Assembly (NCBI GenBank): GCA_013397935.1
Contig: VZRN01005377.1
Span: 220,453 to 284,452 of the forward strand
Length of the DNA stretch: 64,000 bases
Direction: 5' to 3'
DNA from: Dasyornis broadbenti
Taxonomy: Eukaryota; Chordata; Aves; Passeriformes; Dasyornithidae
The translations under genes and the position numbers were made by a program. How positions within the stretch are numbered: position 1 is the stretch's first letter; every line of letters starts with the position of its first letter. The notes under the pieces were generated by a model, which was not told the DNA's origin, did no database searches, and saw only the letters and a list, made by a program, of their open reading frames with translations. Shown in pieces: positions 13,635-26,159 of the stretch.

Positions 13635-13700
13635 TGAATGTTAAGGTCACTGTGAGTTTTCCCATTGACATTAATGGGGCTCAGGATTTCTTCCTAAGAA
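13635..13700 (+). repeat. Possible ancient amniote repeat fragment
   Basis: The stretch GAGTTTTCCCATTGACATTAATGGGG (two parts: GAGTTTTCCCATTGAC and ATTAATGGGG) resembles a word that is very common in reptile and bird genomes, of the form GGAGTTTTGCCATTGAC followed by TTCAATGGGAGCAGG, which I associate with old interspersed repeats. It is also a quasi-palindrome (CCCATTGAC/TTAATGGGG). The recognition is from memory and only about 50 bases support it. Confidence 0.35.
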
Positions 13701-13969
13701 CTGGTTAGTGGGAAGGTCAGATTTTGTACAGAAGGTTAAACACAGACATTTCATGTTGGCATTATGAACTCCATCATACTGTTGAATGATTAAGATTTTG
13801 CACCGAACAAATGCCATGTAAGCAAGTTCACTTCGATCAGATCTTTAAAACAAATTGTTAAGATGGGAGTGAAGTTAATTTTATCACAAGTCCAGGGACA
13901 TTTATTACTAAGTACAGGAATGAATAGCTTTGAGAGTGTTCCTAGGGTATCCTCAGTGCTAATAAAAGT

Positions 13970-14104
13970 TGGGGGTTTTTTGGTTTGTTGGGTTTTTTTG
14001 TTGTTTGTTTGTTTGTTTTGTTTGGGGGTTTTTCGTGGTTTTTTTTTTTGTTTTTTGGGTTTTTTTTTGGGGGGGGGTTGGTTTGGTTTTGTTTTTTTTT
14101 TTGG
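13970..14104 (+). repeat. T/G-rich low-complexity tract with long G-runs
   Basis: The plus strand consists almost only of T and G: GGGGG, several GGG runs, TTTG repeats, a further GGGGG, long T-runs, a nine-base G-run and a final T-run. The minus strand reads as A/C and gives a spurious frame rich in Lys, Pro, Asn and Gln. The spaced G-runs make it a candidate G-quadruplex former on the plus strand. Such tracts are hard to sequence, so the exact length may be unreliable. Confidence 0.85.
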
Positions 14105-15937
14105 TAAATGGAAAGTGTGGAAACTTGGATTTGCACAAGTTATCAACTTTGTATTTCTACACAGTCCAGACGATATTGCTTCCCACCCTGTGCAGCTGCT
14201 TCTCAGGAAGGATTAGGGTCCATGTTGTACTAATAAAAGCTATTTCTCTTACACAAGCTTTTAAACTATTGGTTAAACTACCCTGTGTGTCAAGTGTTAG
14301 AAATATCACCGGAAGCCCCCAATTCCTTTCCTTGTTTTCTCTCGTTATTTCTCTCCACATATGTTGGCCCATGGTCTTTACTATTAAACTTAGAATTGAC
14401 CCCTTTCTAAGTTTCATTTCACTGTGAAATGAGGAAGACACCTTCAAGCGATATCTGGATGTAAAATCTACAATCATATACATATACTGCTTATTGAGAA
14501 TAAATACTGTTCCAGGGTTCCAGGAAGCAGTTTGTCACTCAGTGCTTGTAAACGGTCTGTAGTACCTATATTACACAGAGCAGGAAAAGGACAGGGAAGC
14601 AAAAGAGCTAAAGAGCAGGGAAACTTCCATTTTCATACTCTGGTTTTCCAGAAGTAAGTTTGCAGCTAGACTGTTCTTTTGAAAGCTAAAGAGGATTCAA
14701 TTCCAGAAATATGTTGGCTCAAGAACAGTTAGTAAAGGGATTGCTCCTCCAGTTCTGTGTTATTAATGTACTGTAAGTCGAGTTGCACTCAGGTAACTGA
14801 TAAATGCTAAAAGGAGGGTCACGGTTACTGAAGGGCTTCTAAAGACAAATAACAGCTGGATGTATTTGGTGCTGTGCAAATAAAAGAGATGATCATGAGC
14901 ATTTTCCTCCAAATAGAATAATTTTTTTGAGAATTGCCATTGTTACTTTTCATTGTGATGGCACAAATATTTTGAGGATAGGTTGCCAGGTCTATAAAGA
15001 AGGATGTGAGAGTTGCAGAACAGGAAAACAGGCAGTGAGTGGAGACGTCTTATCAGCAGCGAGTAGGTTGACTGTAACACAGAATATTACTCTATTTGAA
15101 AACTAGTTTGCATCTGCTGAAATTACTGTGCAGGCAAAGGCCACTGCTTTCTCCTAATTGAGCTCACATGCAGAGAGCTGTAGGCAGCTCCTGAAGATGA
15201 CATTATTTTCTGACCTGTAGACTATTTTCATGTTGCACAACTGTGCTGAGTGTTCTCAGGGAATCCAGGATCAAACACAGAAGCAAATACGTTTTCTAGC
15301 AGCCAACCAAATTTTACAATTAGTAACTGAAACAGCAAGAAGGAACTAAATTAACTGGGGAAAAAAAAACCATAAGCGCAAGGATCCACAGCTTCATTAC
15401 ATGTAAATGTCATTCTTCACCTATACAAGTAAGGGAATATGAAAAGTACAAAGTATTTGAAAGCTAATACAGAATTGAACTCTGTCAGGATTTAATTTTT
15501 GACAGGAAATCCTGTATGAATTTCTATTTTCCTTACCACAAGGTCTGGCGTTGATAGAGTCCTTTTATATACCTGCTTCTAAAGGTGATGATCCAGCTTC
15601 CCTGCAACATCCCTTGCAGATATGAAACCATAATCAAAAACAAATGCAGACATCTGTTTTTCAAGTCTGCACCTAATTTATTTCCTTGTAGGCAGAAGCG
15701 CTGCATTCAGGGAGGCCAGACTCCCCCAGGCTCCCAGCCTCAGGCTCCCCTATCACCCTGAGCCCCACAGCACAATTAGCATGTCTGAATCTGCCTCTGC
15801 TTGCAAAGGTGTAATCTTGCCATGAACTCACTGCATCAGGAAATCTGTTAGCCGTGCCAAGACAGCTACAAGGCGCAAGAGAAACCTGAGCAGATAAGAT
15901 TGCTATCACAAAGATATTTCTAGTTTAGCAATCTCAC

Positions 15938-16467
15938 CACAGACTACAGCTTTCTCTCTCAAGCAGAAAAATTAAGCCATTTTTTTCTTGTATTGTTGCA
16001 GTTACTGAAGTAGTAGGTCTCGGAGAGATTATTCTGATAGAAGCATTAGCCTGAATCATTCTGTCTGTATCAGCAGATGTAAATAGCGTCCTTTCTGGCC
16101 TTTCTTCCAGCAAATACTTTTGTTCAAGTGCATATTTCTGGAAAAGTCGATGGAATATAGTGTATTCATTGCATGCACGCATACTTTTCCCAACGTGTAT
16201 GTGAGTTGAAGCATTGTATGTTTCAATTCTTATTTCCCACAGATCATCAGCCTCATTTTTCAAATGTATTTCATTTGAAGAGCCTTCTGTCTTAGACTTC
16301 ATCCCCTTGGGATCTTCAGTTTTCTGCAGCATTCCTGTTTTTCCAAGACATCCACCTGCATCCCATGGACAGCCTGACACTGGAGTAGGTGTATCCCAAA
16401 GGAGGCTGTGACCTTGTGCAGCAGGCTCCTGGCAGGACCTGTGACCCCATGAAGAGAGGAGCCCACA
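15938..16467 (-). other. Candidate protein-coding exon, unidentified
   Basis: On the minus strand one frame is open without a stop from above 16500 down to 15934. It ends at the bases CTGTG|GTGAGA, so the first in-frame stop (TGA) falls inside a good splice donor whose last exonic base would be 15938. Upstream, a pyrimidine-rich tract ending CCCTGCTCCAG gives an acceptor with first exonic base 16467; a weaker acceptor would start the exon at 16323. The distal half of the peptide looks protein-like, rich in Lys, Glu, Asp, Asn and Thr, with short readable stretches such as NEADDLWEIRIETYNAS, EERPERTLFTSADTDRM and NASIRIISPRPTT. Five CpGs lie within 16018-16197 in otherwise CpG-poor sequence, as in retained coding DNA. 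I do not recognise the family. In GC-richer bird DNA a frame of this length can occur by chance, so this is a candidate and not a gene call. Confidence 0.28.
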
Positions 16468-19171
16468 CTGGAGCAGGGAATGAGAGTAAGAAGTACTCAG
16501 GGGGAAGGAATTGCAGTGACAACACGTGATATACTGGCTGGAATCCCCATGCTCAGTCCCCTGACACTGCTTGGAGAAGAGGCCAGAGAAAATGGCAGTG
16601 AAGTTGAGCCTGAAAGAAGAGAGGAGTGGGAGAAAGGGGGTTTTAAATTTAGTTTTTATTTATCATTATCCTTCTCTGATTTGATTGGTAATAAACTAAA
16701 TAAATTCCCCCTGGCTGAGCCTGTTTTTCCTGTGACAGGTCTGTGGGCTGGGAACTGGTCACATCACCTCTTGGCATCAGGGACTTCAAGCAGGACCTGG
16801 GTGTGCAGGGTGGCTGGAACAAGACTTGCAGTTCGCAAAAGCCTCTCCTCTAATGCATTTTTTACAGCTTCTGAAATATTTAACACAATCCCTTACTTGT
16901 GTTACTCTGTAGAAATTTTAATTAGTGGGGTATTGCTGGATGAAGTAATGCACCAGTGCTTTCCTCAATGAGATGTCGCCTGGGATGTGTCTTTCATCAT
17001 GTCTCTGGCATGATCACCCCAGAAGGAAGTGTGACTCTCCAATGAAGAGGGACCTCTCTTGGCCATCCTCAAACCTGCCTTTATCACAGGTACGTGGGCT
17101 GGTACTTCAGAGCTGGATTCCTCCTTCTTTTGCCACTGAAGTACAAAACCTACCCCAAAGTCTATGGAACGAGAAGGTAATAATAATTTTCCCTAAAGCC
17201 ACGTTATCTATTTTCACCCTACCCTGAATGTCTGTGGGATATCAAACTTTAATTTATTAACCTTTTACATGCATGGGGGCAAATTTAATCTTTCTAGCAC
17301 AATTTTATCAAAGGTAATGTTGCTGAGCCCCTTGTTCAGGTCTGGAAGCTGATGTTTAAACCATAGGCTGGTGAAACATTTCATGGTACTAAATGACTTG
17401 TGTACCCAGTGATGCAAAAGCTGACCTTTTAATCTACAGACAGCCAAAGCTAAAAATGTGTCCCCATTCAAGCTGCTGCACAAATCTTTGGGAGTGACAC
17501 TCATGGGTTACATCCATAGAAATCAGATATAACAAAACAACACCACTTCTAAGGGTGGGCAACTCAAAGCTCACCCATTCTCCTTCACTGCATGCCTGCA
17601 GGCCTTTCTTGATCTGTCCCTTTGGTTCAATACAGAATACTCCCTTTCAATCTTTTATCTCCTGTCTTCAGGTAAATGAATAGAGTGGCCATGGGTCAGA
17701 CTGCAGACATTGCCAAACATTTCAGTGTACTGCAACATGGGGAAACAGGCCCAAATTGTTTAGTAACTAGCAGAAAACTGTTACTTTGGCACTGGTGCCA
17801 ATATATCTCGGTTTTTTGGGCCAGATCAATGCACTTGAAGAGATAGCTTTTGTAAACACGACCAGAAATTTTCAGCCTCTTATAATTTGGCAGTATATTT
17901 TGTGGGCAGGAGGCAGGAAAGACTTTGACACAAACCAAATCCATCCGGTCTAATATAACCATTTCATTTGAGGTATACCTTAATCCCACCTTTGTAGTTT
18001 TTGCATGTTTTCAAAACACTTGCATTGTTGTATAACAATGGTTTCTGCTAGCCCGTTTATAGTCATCCCTAGTTCTCAGATCAAAGACCACCATCTGCCC
18101 TGGGTTCTTCTGTGGTACTACAGTGTGGGGAAAATAGCAGCAAACCCAAACTAGGAACATCCTTCACCCTGTGAGCTGGGAGGCAGGAGGTGAAAAGTGG
18201 AGGTGGTGGGAGCAGCTCCAAGGCTGCATCTCTCTCCCTGCCAAAGGCTCTGGAAATCACATTCCAGCTGGTTCACCAGGCTCCCAAAGGCTGGCTGCAT
18301 GCGCACTCACCACAGGAGGTAATACAGTATTGTACAAGAGTAATCAAAGAAGGAAATCAAATAGCCCTGTTGCGAAGGGCCTTCAAGTGCTAGAAACTTG
18401 TAGCAGTCATTTCATCTCAGAGTCAATTAAAATATATCTGTTTTCTAAAACTCAGTGTCTGAAGGCAAAGTGGGAGGCCTGTACTCTCAGCATCCATCAC
18501 TATATGGAGGAGTGTGTCTTACTGGAGATACCCAGATACCGGCACACTTTGCAGGTGCTGCTGAGGCAGGGAAGAAATATTTTATGCATGATTTCACCTG
18601 GTGACATCTTTTGTTTAATAAGGCTTGAAGAGCACCAAGCAGATGAGTAGTGATGGGGTAAAGAGATGGAAACAGCAAAACAAGTAGTGGATGGAAACAC
18701 AAATGGCTGGAAGAGATGCTCCAGAAGACCTCAGGTAGGTGCCCACTGCCACAGCCCTCAGTGCTGGCTCCTGTCCCACTGCTCCACCAGGCCAGGCTGC
18801 TCTAACACGCTCTGTCAAAGACCCGAGAGGATACACACTTGTCTTGGGGTCATTCTCTAAACTGAGACAACACTCTTGATAAAGACAAGGAAAAGTGGAG
18901 GGAATTGGCAAAACTTTCAAATTATAAAGACTGCTAGGATATAATACAAAACCACTGGAATAAACAGGGATGGAATTGGCATTCCTGCTTCACAAACTGT
19001 GCCAGCGTTTCTACGTCTTGGCTGCCTGAACTTTAGCTCTGGTTGAAAACTTCCATGTAGCTATGGCAATAAGCATTTTTCAGGCCAATAACAATAGCTC
19101 ATGGGATAAAGAGTAGTATTTCCCAACACAGATTATCTTGATCTCCAGCACAGTGCTGGGTATATTTTTGT

Positions 19172-19193
19172 AGCTAACACATTGGTGTTAGCT
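19172..19193. repeat. Perfect 9-bp hairpin
   Basis: AGCTAACAC, a four-base loop ATTG, then GTGTTAGCT, a perfect inverted repeat in A+T-rich unique sequence. No run of T follows and no gene end is nearby, so no terminator role is claimed. Confidence 0.6.
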
Positions 19194-22055
19194 TTATAAC
19201 CTCAAACTATACATACAGATCGTGGCACAAGGCTTGTTTGCATATGTTTTTTATAGCTTGCTTGCCTATTTAATGATTTATAAGCATCATTAAACACTGC
19301 TGTTCTGCATTTGAGATGCTCCAGGAGCAAAAAAAAGAGACTAGGAACAACTCCATCTCTTTGTCTGGTGAAGAATGGAGAGTTCAGAGGTGTAGGCAGT
19401 CCTTTATGCCCCTATCTCCTGCCCATGGGCATCTATGGAGTCCGTACTTCATTAGGGTAGGACAAGTGAGTGAGCACACGCAGGACTTCGCTCCTGCTTC
19501 ATCACATCTGACTTCAGCTCAGCCTTTTTCTCAGGAAAGGAAGGGCCTCCCTGTACCCTCATGGGACTCCTGCATCCCACTTTATTATCCATGAGTTTGG
19601 GAAAGGGGCACTCTGACAAACTCTCACAAAGTCTAGAAGAGCTCTTATAGGGGAAGAGTTAATGTTGTTGGGAAAGTGGTATTGCAGAAGACAAGTCTCA
19701 AATTTCCCAGTATTGAGAATTTTAAGTCAATTATGCTTCAAGTCTTTAAGCATTGAGTTCATGTTCTGGAAAGTACCAGGAACCACCAACTTCCCTACGT
19801 GATAGCATTAATTTTTCAGATGTATCAAAACCAAATGCTGCTTTTCCTGTGTAGTTTGATGGCTCCCACTAAATCAACCGTCCTATCCCAGTATCACCTA
19901 CAAGAACTATAGGAGAAAAAGGGCTGGGGAAATAGCATCACCAGCATGCAGGACAACTGCCTGAAACCTGCATACATGAGCACTCTTCCCATTCTCACAC
20001 TTCTCCTTTATGCTGCTTGTGCCAGCAGAAATCTTCTGCACGGGGAAGGATCAGAACATCCAGGAGGCAACACTCTTCACTCCTGCAAGCCTCTGCAGGC
20101 AGGCTGTGGGGAAGGAGGGAGAGTGGCAAGTCAAGAGCAACCACAGGGTGAGCTTGCACTGAGCATGTGCCAGTGCTGTGCCTACCTTAGCCCAGTAGAC
20201 TCCACAGGGAGTTCAGTGTTGGGTCAGTGTCCCTCAGCAAGGAGTCTCTGAAGAAATGCTGGATGCCAAGTCTCTTTGAACAGAGGCAGCGAAGCATTTG
20301 GTCTGTGATAACCTGACATACATGAAGAACTGGTGCAAGGGCAGAGAGCCTATTTGCAGAAGGTTTGGTGGCTATTTTTTTTTCCCTGCTATGCACTGAA
20401 GAAGTTGTGACAGTCCCGTAAATGCTGTACGTGGCTCTCTTTCTGTGGTCCATACCTCAGGGACCGTTTGACAGAAGGACAACACCTCTCAGCCAAACAG
20501 ATCTGCTGCAGCAAATCAGTATTTGGGCTTGTTGGGGATGGGCCATTTGGAGTTTTAGAGCAATCTGCATGTGAAAAGCATATGTGTGGGGGGCAGGCAG
20601 TATCTACAGAACATGCTATGTCAAGTGACCCTGGAATAAATTTATCCTCTCTCCCTGCTAAGACATAGCAACTTTCAGAACAGATGGAGCATGTGTGGGA
20701 GTTTCAGAGCCCATTGAAACACTGACTCTGAGAACAACAGTTTTGATGTTAGGACTGAAGTTTGACAAAAAGCCCTTGCAGATAGCCGGTGGAAGCATAG
20801 CAATGCTACAATTCATATCCCTACAGCTGCCAGCAGACCCCTAGATGCCCATAAACCATGTCCTGCTGTGCACGCAGCCCCTGTTTCCTTTACCTTCTCA
20901 CGTTAATTCAGACATAACTACTCTGTACCCCCATTACTTTTGCTAGTATTCTTTCTCTAAATGTTCTTGGGTGTCAATCACCATCACATGGATGATCTGA
21001 TAGGCCCAGAGAGGGTCAGAGGCACAGTGTGATGTCCAGATGTAAGCAACCAGTAAATCGTGTACTGTAACAGCAGCAACATTTGGATGGTATATGAATT
21101 TTTTAAAAAGGGGTTGCGTCTCAGGAGTTTCTTGCTCAAATTACCCCAAATTTGGCCTCTAATCCACACTTGGAGAGCAGCTTTCAAGGGAATTATACTA
21201 TTCAGATTAATTATTTGGGTATGTCTACATTGCATAATGCAGTGTACTGGAGAGCTTACTCAGTCTAACACTGGATAAGCTGGCTCCCAAACCAGAAACA
21301 TCACAGCTGCCCTAAACAGAAGACATACTTTCTATATTCAAACATACCTCCATACACGCTGTGCCATTGACATGAAAGTTCAGTTGGAGCTGGCTCAGGC
21401 CCCGGTGAGACACCACACTACCCTGTACAGACATGCCTTCAGAATACAGACAACACCGTGAAATAAAATGTTAATCTTGTTTTTACCTTGACTTACTAAG
21501 AAAAATAATCTTTTGTAACAACACTGTTTATATCTGTCAATCCCACATGTCTCAAAAGTTTTTAATCCTTTTGCTGTCCTTGCCAGTTAAATTGGACAGA
21601 GATAGAGGCTTCAGGTGTAACAGCATTAGGTAGCTACATATAAGGAAGAAAACCCAAATGAATATCCCCAGTGAGGGAAGGGCTGCAGTGGGAGTTCACC
21701 TCCAGTTCTGGAGGGCAGGAAGAATGAATGGGAGAGAGATCCAGGAAAGCAGGCTGAGAGTGTTCCATGGTGGCTGGGGACAGAAAGTCCAAAGAGCAGC
21801 CCTGAAGAGAAGTGTGGAGCTTTGAACAAACAGTCCTCCCACACATTTTAACATGTTTCAGCATCCAGTAGCACCACGTAAGAAAACAACACTAAAAGGC
21901 AGAGGCTTTTCATTACTTAGCTTGAAAGCAATTGTACTTTTCACATTGCTTTCATGCAGCACAACAAATTTGGGAGAGTCATGTTCCCCAGCTGCTGTCA
22001 CAAGCTTCATGGTGTCTCTGGTCCCAATGCTGGAGGCAGCCGGATGCTGGCAAAC

Positions 22056-22600
22056 ACAGAATCGCAAAATCTTTTATGTTGGGAAATACCTCTGGGATCA
22101 TGAAGTCCAACCTTTGGCTGATTACAGCTTTGTAAATTTCGCCATGGCACTAATGCCACATCCAGTTATTTCTTGCAGACCTTCAGGGATGGTGACTCCA
22201 CCACCAGCCTGACCAGTCCTTTCCAATGTTTAATAATCCTTTCCATGAAGAAATTCTTCCTGATGTCCAGCTCGAACCTCCCCTGGCACATCTTCAGGCC
22301 ATTTCCTCTTCTCCTGTCACCGGTTGCCTGGGAGAAAAGACTGGCCCCCACCTGGTTATAGCCTCCTTTGAGGTGGATGTAGAGCTTGATAAGGTTCCCC
22401 CCTCCCCAAGCCTCCTTTTCTACAGGCTGAACAACCCCAGTTCCCTCAGCTGCTCCTCAGACAGGAGCAAAACTTGTTCTCCAAACCCTCCACCAGTTCC
22501 ATTGCCCTTCTCTGGACATGCTCCAGTACCTCAATATTTTTCTTGTAGTGAGGAGCTCACAACTGGGCACAGGAATCAAGGTGAGGCCTCACCACTATCA
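22056..22600 (-). mobile_element. CR1 3' fragment, antisense
   Basis: Read on the minus strand, this is the last roughly 550 bases of a CR1 element: the ORF2 C-terminal region and 3' UTR, ending at 22056 with the degraded octamer terminus (plus strand ACAGAATCGCAAAATC). Diagnostic plus-strand stretches are AAGAAATTCTTCCTGATGTC, CTTTTCTACAGGCTGAACAA (complement of the family's conserved LFSLEK region), TTCCCTCAGCTGCTCCTC, TTGCCCTTCTCTGGACATG and GGTGAGGCCTCACCA. It is well preserved over most of its length, which suggests it is younger than the fragment at 33946-34072. It has no coding capacity. The 5' boundary near 22600 is approximate. Confidence 0.9.
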
Positions 22601-25600
22601 ATGTTGGTGCCTTCATTTGTGCACAAACCTTACACAAAACAAAATTCAGGGATTGAGGAAGGAGGAATATATGCCTTGGTATTGAAAATTGCACTCAGTC
22701 TGGATGACTCATGTGTGCCGGGGACACTCTCACCAGGCTGGGACAGGATTTCTGCACCCGAGTAGGAAAGTCTGGATTGTCTCTGACAACTGCTTCAGAA
22801 TAAGTCCTCAGAAATTCCTACTGGCCATTTCTAACAATCTCCTAGCAAGGGAGAGACCAGGGACATTGGAAAGGAGGGCTGGCCTGGCACAAGCCAGCAC
22901 GTGTGGAGACTCATCATCCCAGCTTTATCACCTCTTCAAGAGTGCAACTGCAGCTCAGTTCAGAGGCACGCCTCTGCAGCTGCCAACAGGCACCCTCAGG
23001 CTCCAGAAAGACGTATAGAGAAAAACAGTACTGTAATTTATGCCACATCTTCTTATCTCCTCTTTTCACCACCAGGATGCAAATTAGTCGTAGCTTTAGT
23101 AAATGATTACATAAGCATCATATTAATTTTGTTCATATTTCCCCAAAGAAATCAGCAAATTGTTAGAACAACTTGGACTCAGAGATTTATTTTCCAGGCA
23201 TCATGGACTATTAGCAATTGAGGTACAGTCATTTATCATTTCACAATGAAGATAATCTGGTTAATAAACCAAATTTCTTCCAAAAGAGAGAAGAAACAGC
23301 AAGCAAATAGGCAGTGACAATCAAAAGCCATGAGAGGGTTTGGAGGAGAAAGAAAATTTGTTTCAGCCCATTGTTATTTGCATTGCATTCTCTAGAGCTG
23401 CTTGAAGGTTCATTTGTTGCCATCCAGAATATTCTATTACAAAAAGCATTCTTCAAAGATAAAGGAAGAGACTGCAAATTTGCAGCTTGAAAAGGTCTTG
23501 AGGAAGCTCAATATAAAAATGCCCAAAACTCTCAATCCTATATGATTTGATAGCCCCAGAGCACCCATCAAACACACCTCCCACTGACTGCCACCTCCTC
23601 CAACTTTTGCTGAATGATACATGCACAAGTTTCACTGGAAGGAAAAATAGGTTTGACGAGAAAATTTGCTGCTGCGTTCATTTTGTTCAACAACAGGGCA
23701 GTGAGAACGAGCTCTTGGCAAGCATGTGAAATCCCCTTGGCACAGCTTAGAGTAACTTGAATTGTGCTAGAGAAGTAGATCCACAGGGCCCTTGGCCAGC
23801 CCTGGCTCTGCTCCTCCTCATGGTTAAGTGCCTTTCTGGAAAGAAGAAGCTTCTTGAAAACCTGATTGAGCTAAGGCAGAACCTGCCTGACCATTCTTCA
23901 GGCTCTGAGCTTCTCCTGGCCGCAAACCTGGGTTGACACAGTGCCTGTCTTAAACCTGGGAGCAGTAACAGGGCTTATTCTGTAAATAAAGTTATATTCT
24001 TTTATCTTCCCATGGAATATTCTCAGCCTTGAGCACTCTGGATGGGGACAGGCAGATAAAAACCAGGAACCTTGAACTGTCAGCTTTATTATTTGTTTCT
24101 TGCAACAGGCAACCTAACACTCAGAGGGGATGAAAGACAATGCCTGAGCATAGCACTGCAAAAGGCCCAACACACAACTCCTTGTCTGTAAGCACCAAGA
24201 AAAAGGAGACCCACAAAAACTTCTCCACCTGTTCTACAAAATTTGTCAGCCTGGGGCCGAATGATGCCACCTTGCAGTTCTGCTGTGGAGAAAACCAGCT
24301 ACAACCAACCCAACAAGGTCCCTGCACAGTGGGGGGAGTTCGCAATAGCCCTGCTGCTGAAATACCATTTTCCACAAAGCCAATGGTGAAGAGGGCAGCA
24401 GGCACCCATCAGCTTCCCTTGCCCTTTCTCAGGGTGATGTTAGTCCAGTGGGTTTCCCTGGAAGTGCCCACTGCTTCCAAGCACTTTCCCCTTCTGCTCT
24501 TCAGGCTCCAAGCAATGCCCCTGCAACCACTTCACACCCCTCAGGCAAGGGTTGTCTGGCTGGGGGCACTGGGAGAGAGAATAGAATGGACTGTGCTGAA
24601 AATAGGAGGAATATACCTTTCCCCCAAGTTCTATACCTGGAGAGTGCCTGGGGAGAGTCAGGTACAAAAAACCCCAGGGCTAAACATTCTACCAGTCTCT
24701 ATTTTGACTACTAGTCACCTCCTCCCTTCACACAGGGCTGTCTCCAGACTTTTCCTTGAGGTGACATGGTCATTACACATAAAAGAAAACGGGACATAAA
24801 AAACGTCCCTTCAAACCAAACAGCTGGAGGAAAATGTGCTTCTCTGTTATTCACTGGCCAAATAATCAGAGTACTTGCTCAGAGACAGAGAAACTATGTC
24901 CAGGTCCCTCCTCAGCCTGACAGGCTTTACCCCCAAATCTGCCTGTGAAGCATCCTACTACACTGGTGTGTTCAGGAAAGCTGTGGTTTCTTCCCCTCAC
25001 AGCCATTCTTCTTTGGGTCAACACATATTTGAGGGTCAACACAGATTAGGGGGGGAAAGACCATCAATGCTATCTCTCAAAAGACTATCAAAAGCAGAAG
25101 ATGAGGCAGACCCACAACAACATCTACACACACCTGTTAACACCACATCACAAATCATTCTGATGCCTTGTGCCACGTTCCTGTCCTTCCAGGCACTTCC
25201 CTCAGGAGTGCCCCAAGGCCTCCCTTCTTTTGGTATGATGGGTGAACATGTTTTCCCCAATGCGTGCTAGGGGGAATGATGCCATGTGTGCATATTACAC
25301 CAAGCCCTGTGGAAGTGAAAGGGTGAAGTGGGTACCACACTGATTGGGCTGGGGCAGAATCTCCATGGCCATGGACAACCCAGTGCCAAGGAATGAGAAG
25401 TGGTAGAAACCCTTGGGTTCCAGGCAATCCCTCAGGTCAGAGGAGGATTTGTGCACTGAAATGTTAGACCTGGGAACAGCCTGTGGCAGTCAAGAGCCAT
25501 GTCTTTCTTCAGATTAGGTGAACACTCGCTGCAGACTTGTTGGAGATGGGATGTTTCTTACAAGATATTTCATAGGCATCCACTGGATTCAGTACCACAG

Positions 25601-26159
25601 CTGCCAGCCTCAGCAGCATGTGGTCTGTGTACAGAATTGCAGGTAACAAACAGCCATAGACTAATATAGTAAGGAATAGTTCTACGTTTCTAAGAGAACG
25701 ATTGTAACAGTCAACTTAACCCTCCTTCTCTTTAGCTTTCAATTGTTCTATGCCCAAGAAGTTACTAAAACAGCCACAACTGTATTCTGTGGATTTAAAG
25801 TTATTTATTTGTTACATTAAGAGCCACAGAAGACTTCCTGGAGTACACTTGTCCTCTGTGTTGAACAATGTCACTCCCTCCTCTCCACCCACCTGAGCAG
25901 TTTAAGTCCTGAGCAAAGTACTTTGGCACTAACCACACAAAAAGTCCTTCTGGAACCAGTAATAAAATAAGCTATTTTGAGGTTTATTTTACTTAGGAGA
26001 TATTTAGTTGATATAGCAGCGGAAAGCTATAATTAAATTTTCACTCTACGCATCTAGATGATATTACAGTAACATTTGTCTACATAGTTCAGCTACACCA
26101 CCCATTTTGCAGCACATGCCTGCAATTTGGAGGTCGTTCTTCTAGGATGCCTTAGGCGT

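Larger units (their letters stand above)
3985..13969. other. Mostly unique non-coding sequence
   Basis: After the CR1 end the sequence is A+T-leaning and apparently unique. Apart from the small items listed separately (ATTTC microsatellite, conserved-element-like block, G-run, ACCAG repeat, ancient-repeat-like motif) I see no gene. Open frames in this stretch are short and overlapping. One antisense frame entering from the CR1 (3524-4102) is a mirror of repeat sequence and not a gene. Confidence 0.5.
14105..22055. other. Unique non-coding sequence with one exon candidate
   Basis: No interspersed repeat is recognised here. The notable item is the minus-strand candidate exon at 15938-16467, listed separately. 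Other open frames (for example 16480-16971 and 18171-18650 on plus, 17696-17989 on minus) lack paired splice signals and carry no recognisable domain, and I treat them as chance. Confidence 0.5.

Noticed and set aside
13790..14146. 118-codon minus-strand frame rich in Lys, Pro, Asn and Gln
   Set aside because: A translation of the A/C strand of the low-complexity tract.
16480..16971. 163-codon plus-strand frame next to the minus-strand exon candidate
   Set aside because: No recognisable motif and no matching splice signals. It begins within the antisense of the candidate exon's upstream region and passes into A+T-rich sequence with no sign of codon bias.
24140..24799. Longest open frame in the window (219 codons, plus strand)
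   Set aside because: No motif, domain, signal peptide or splice context; low-information composition rich in Leu, Pro, Ser and Gln; overlapping frames on the other strand are also open. It fits chance in a GC-richer non-coding stretch.
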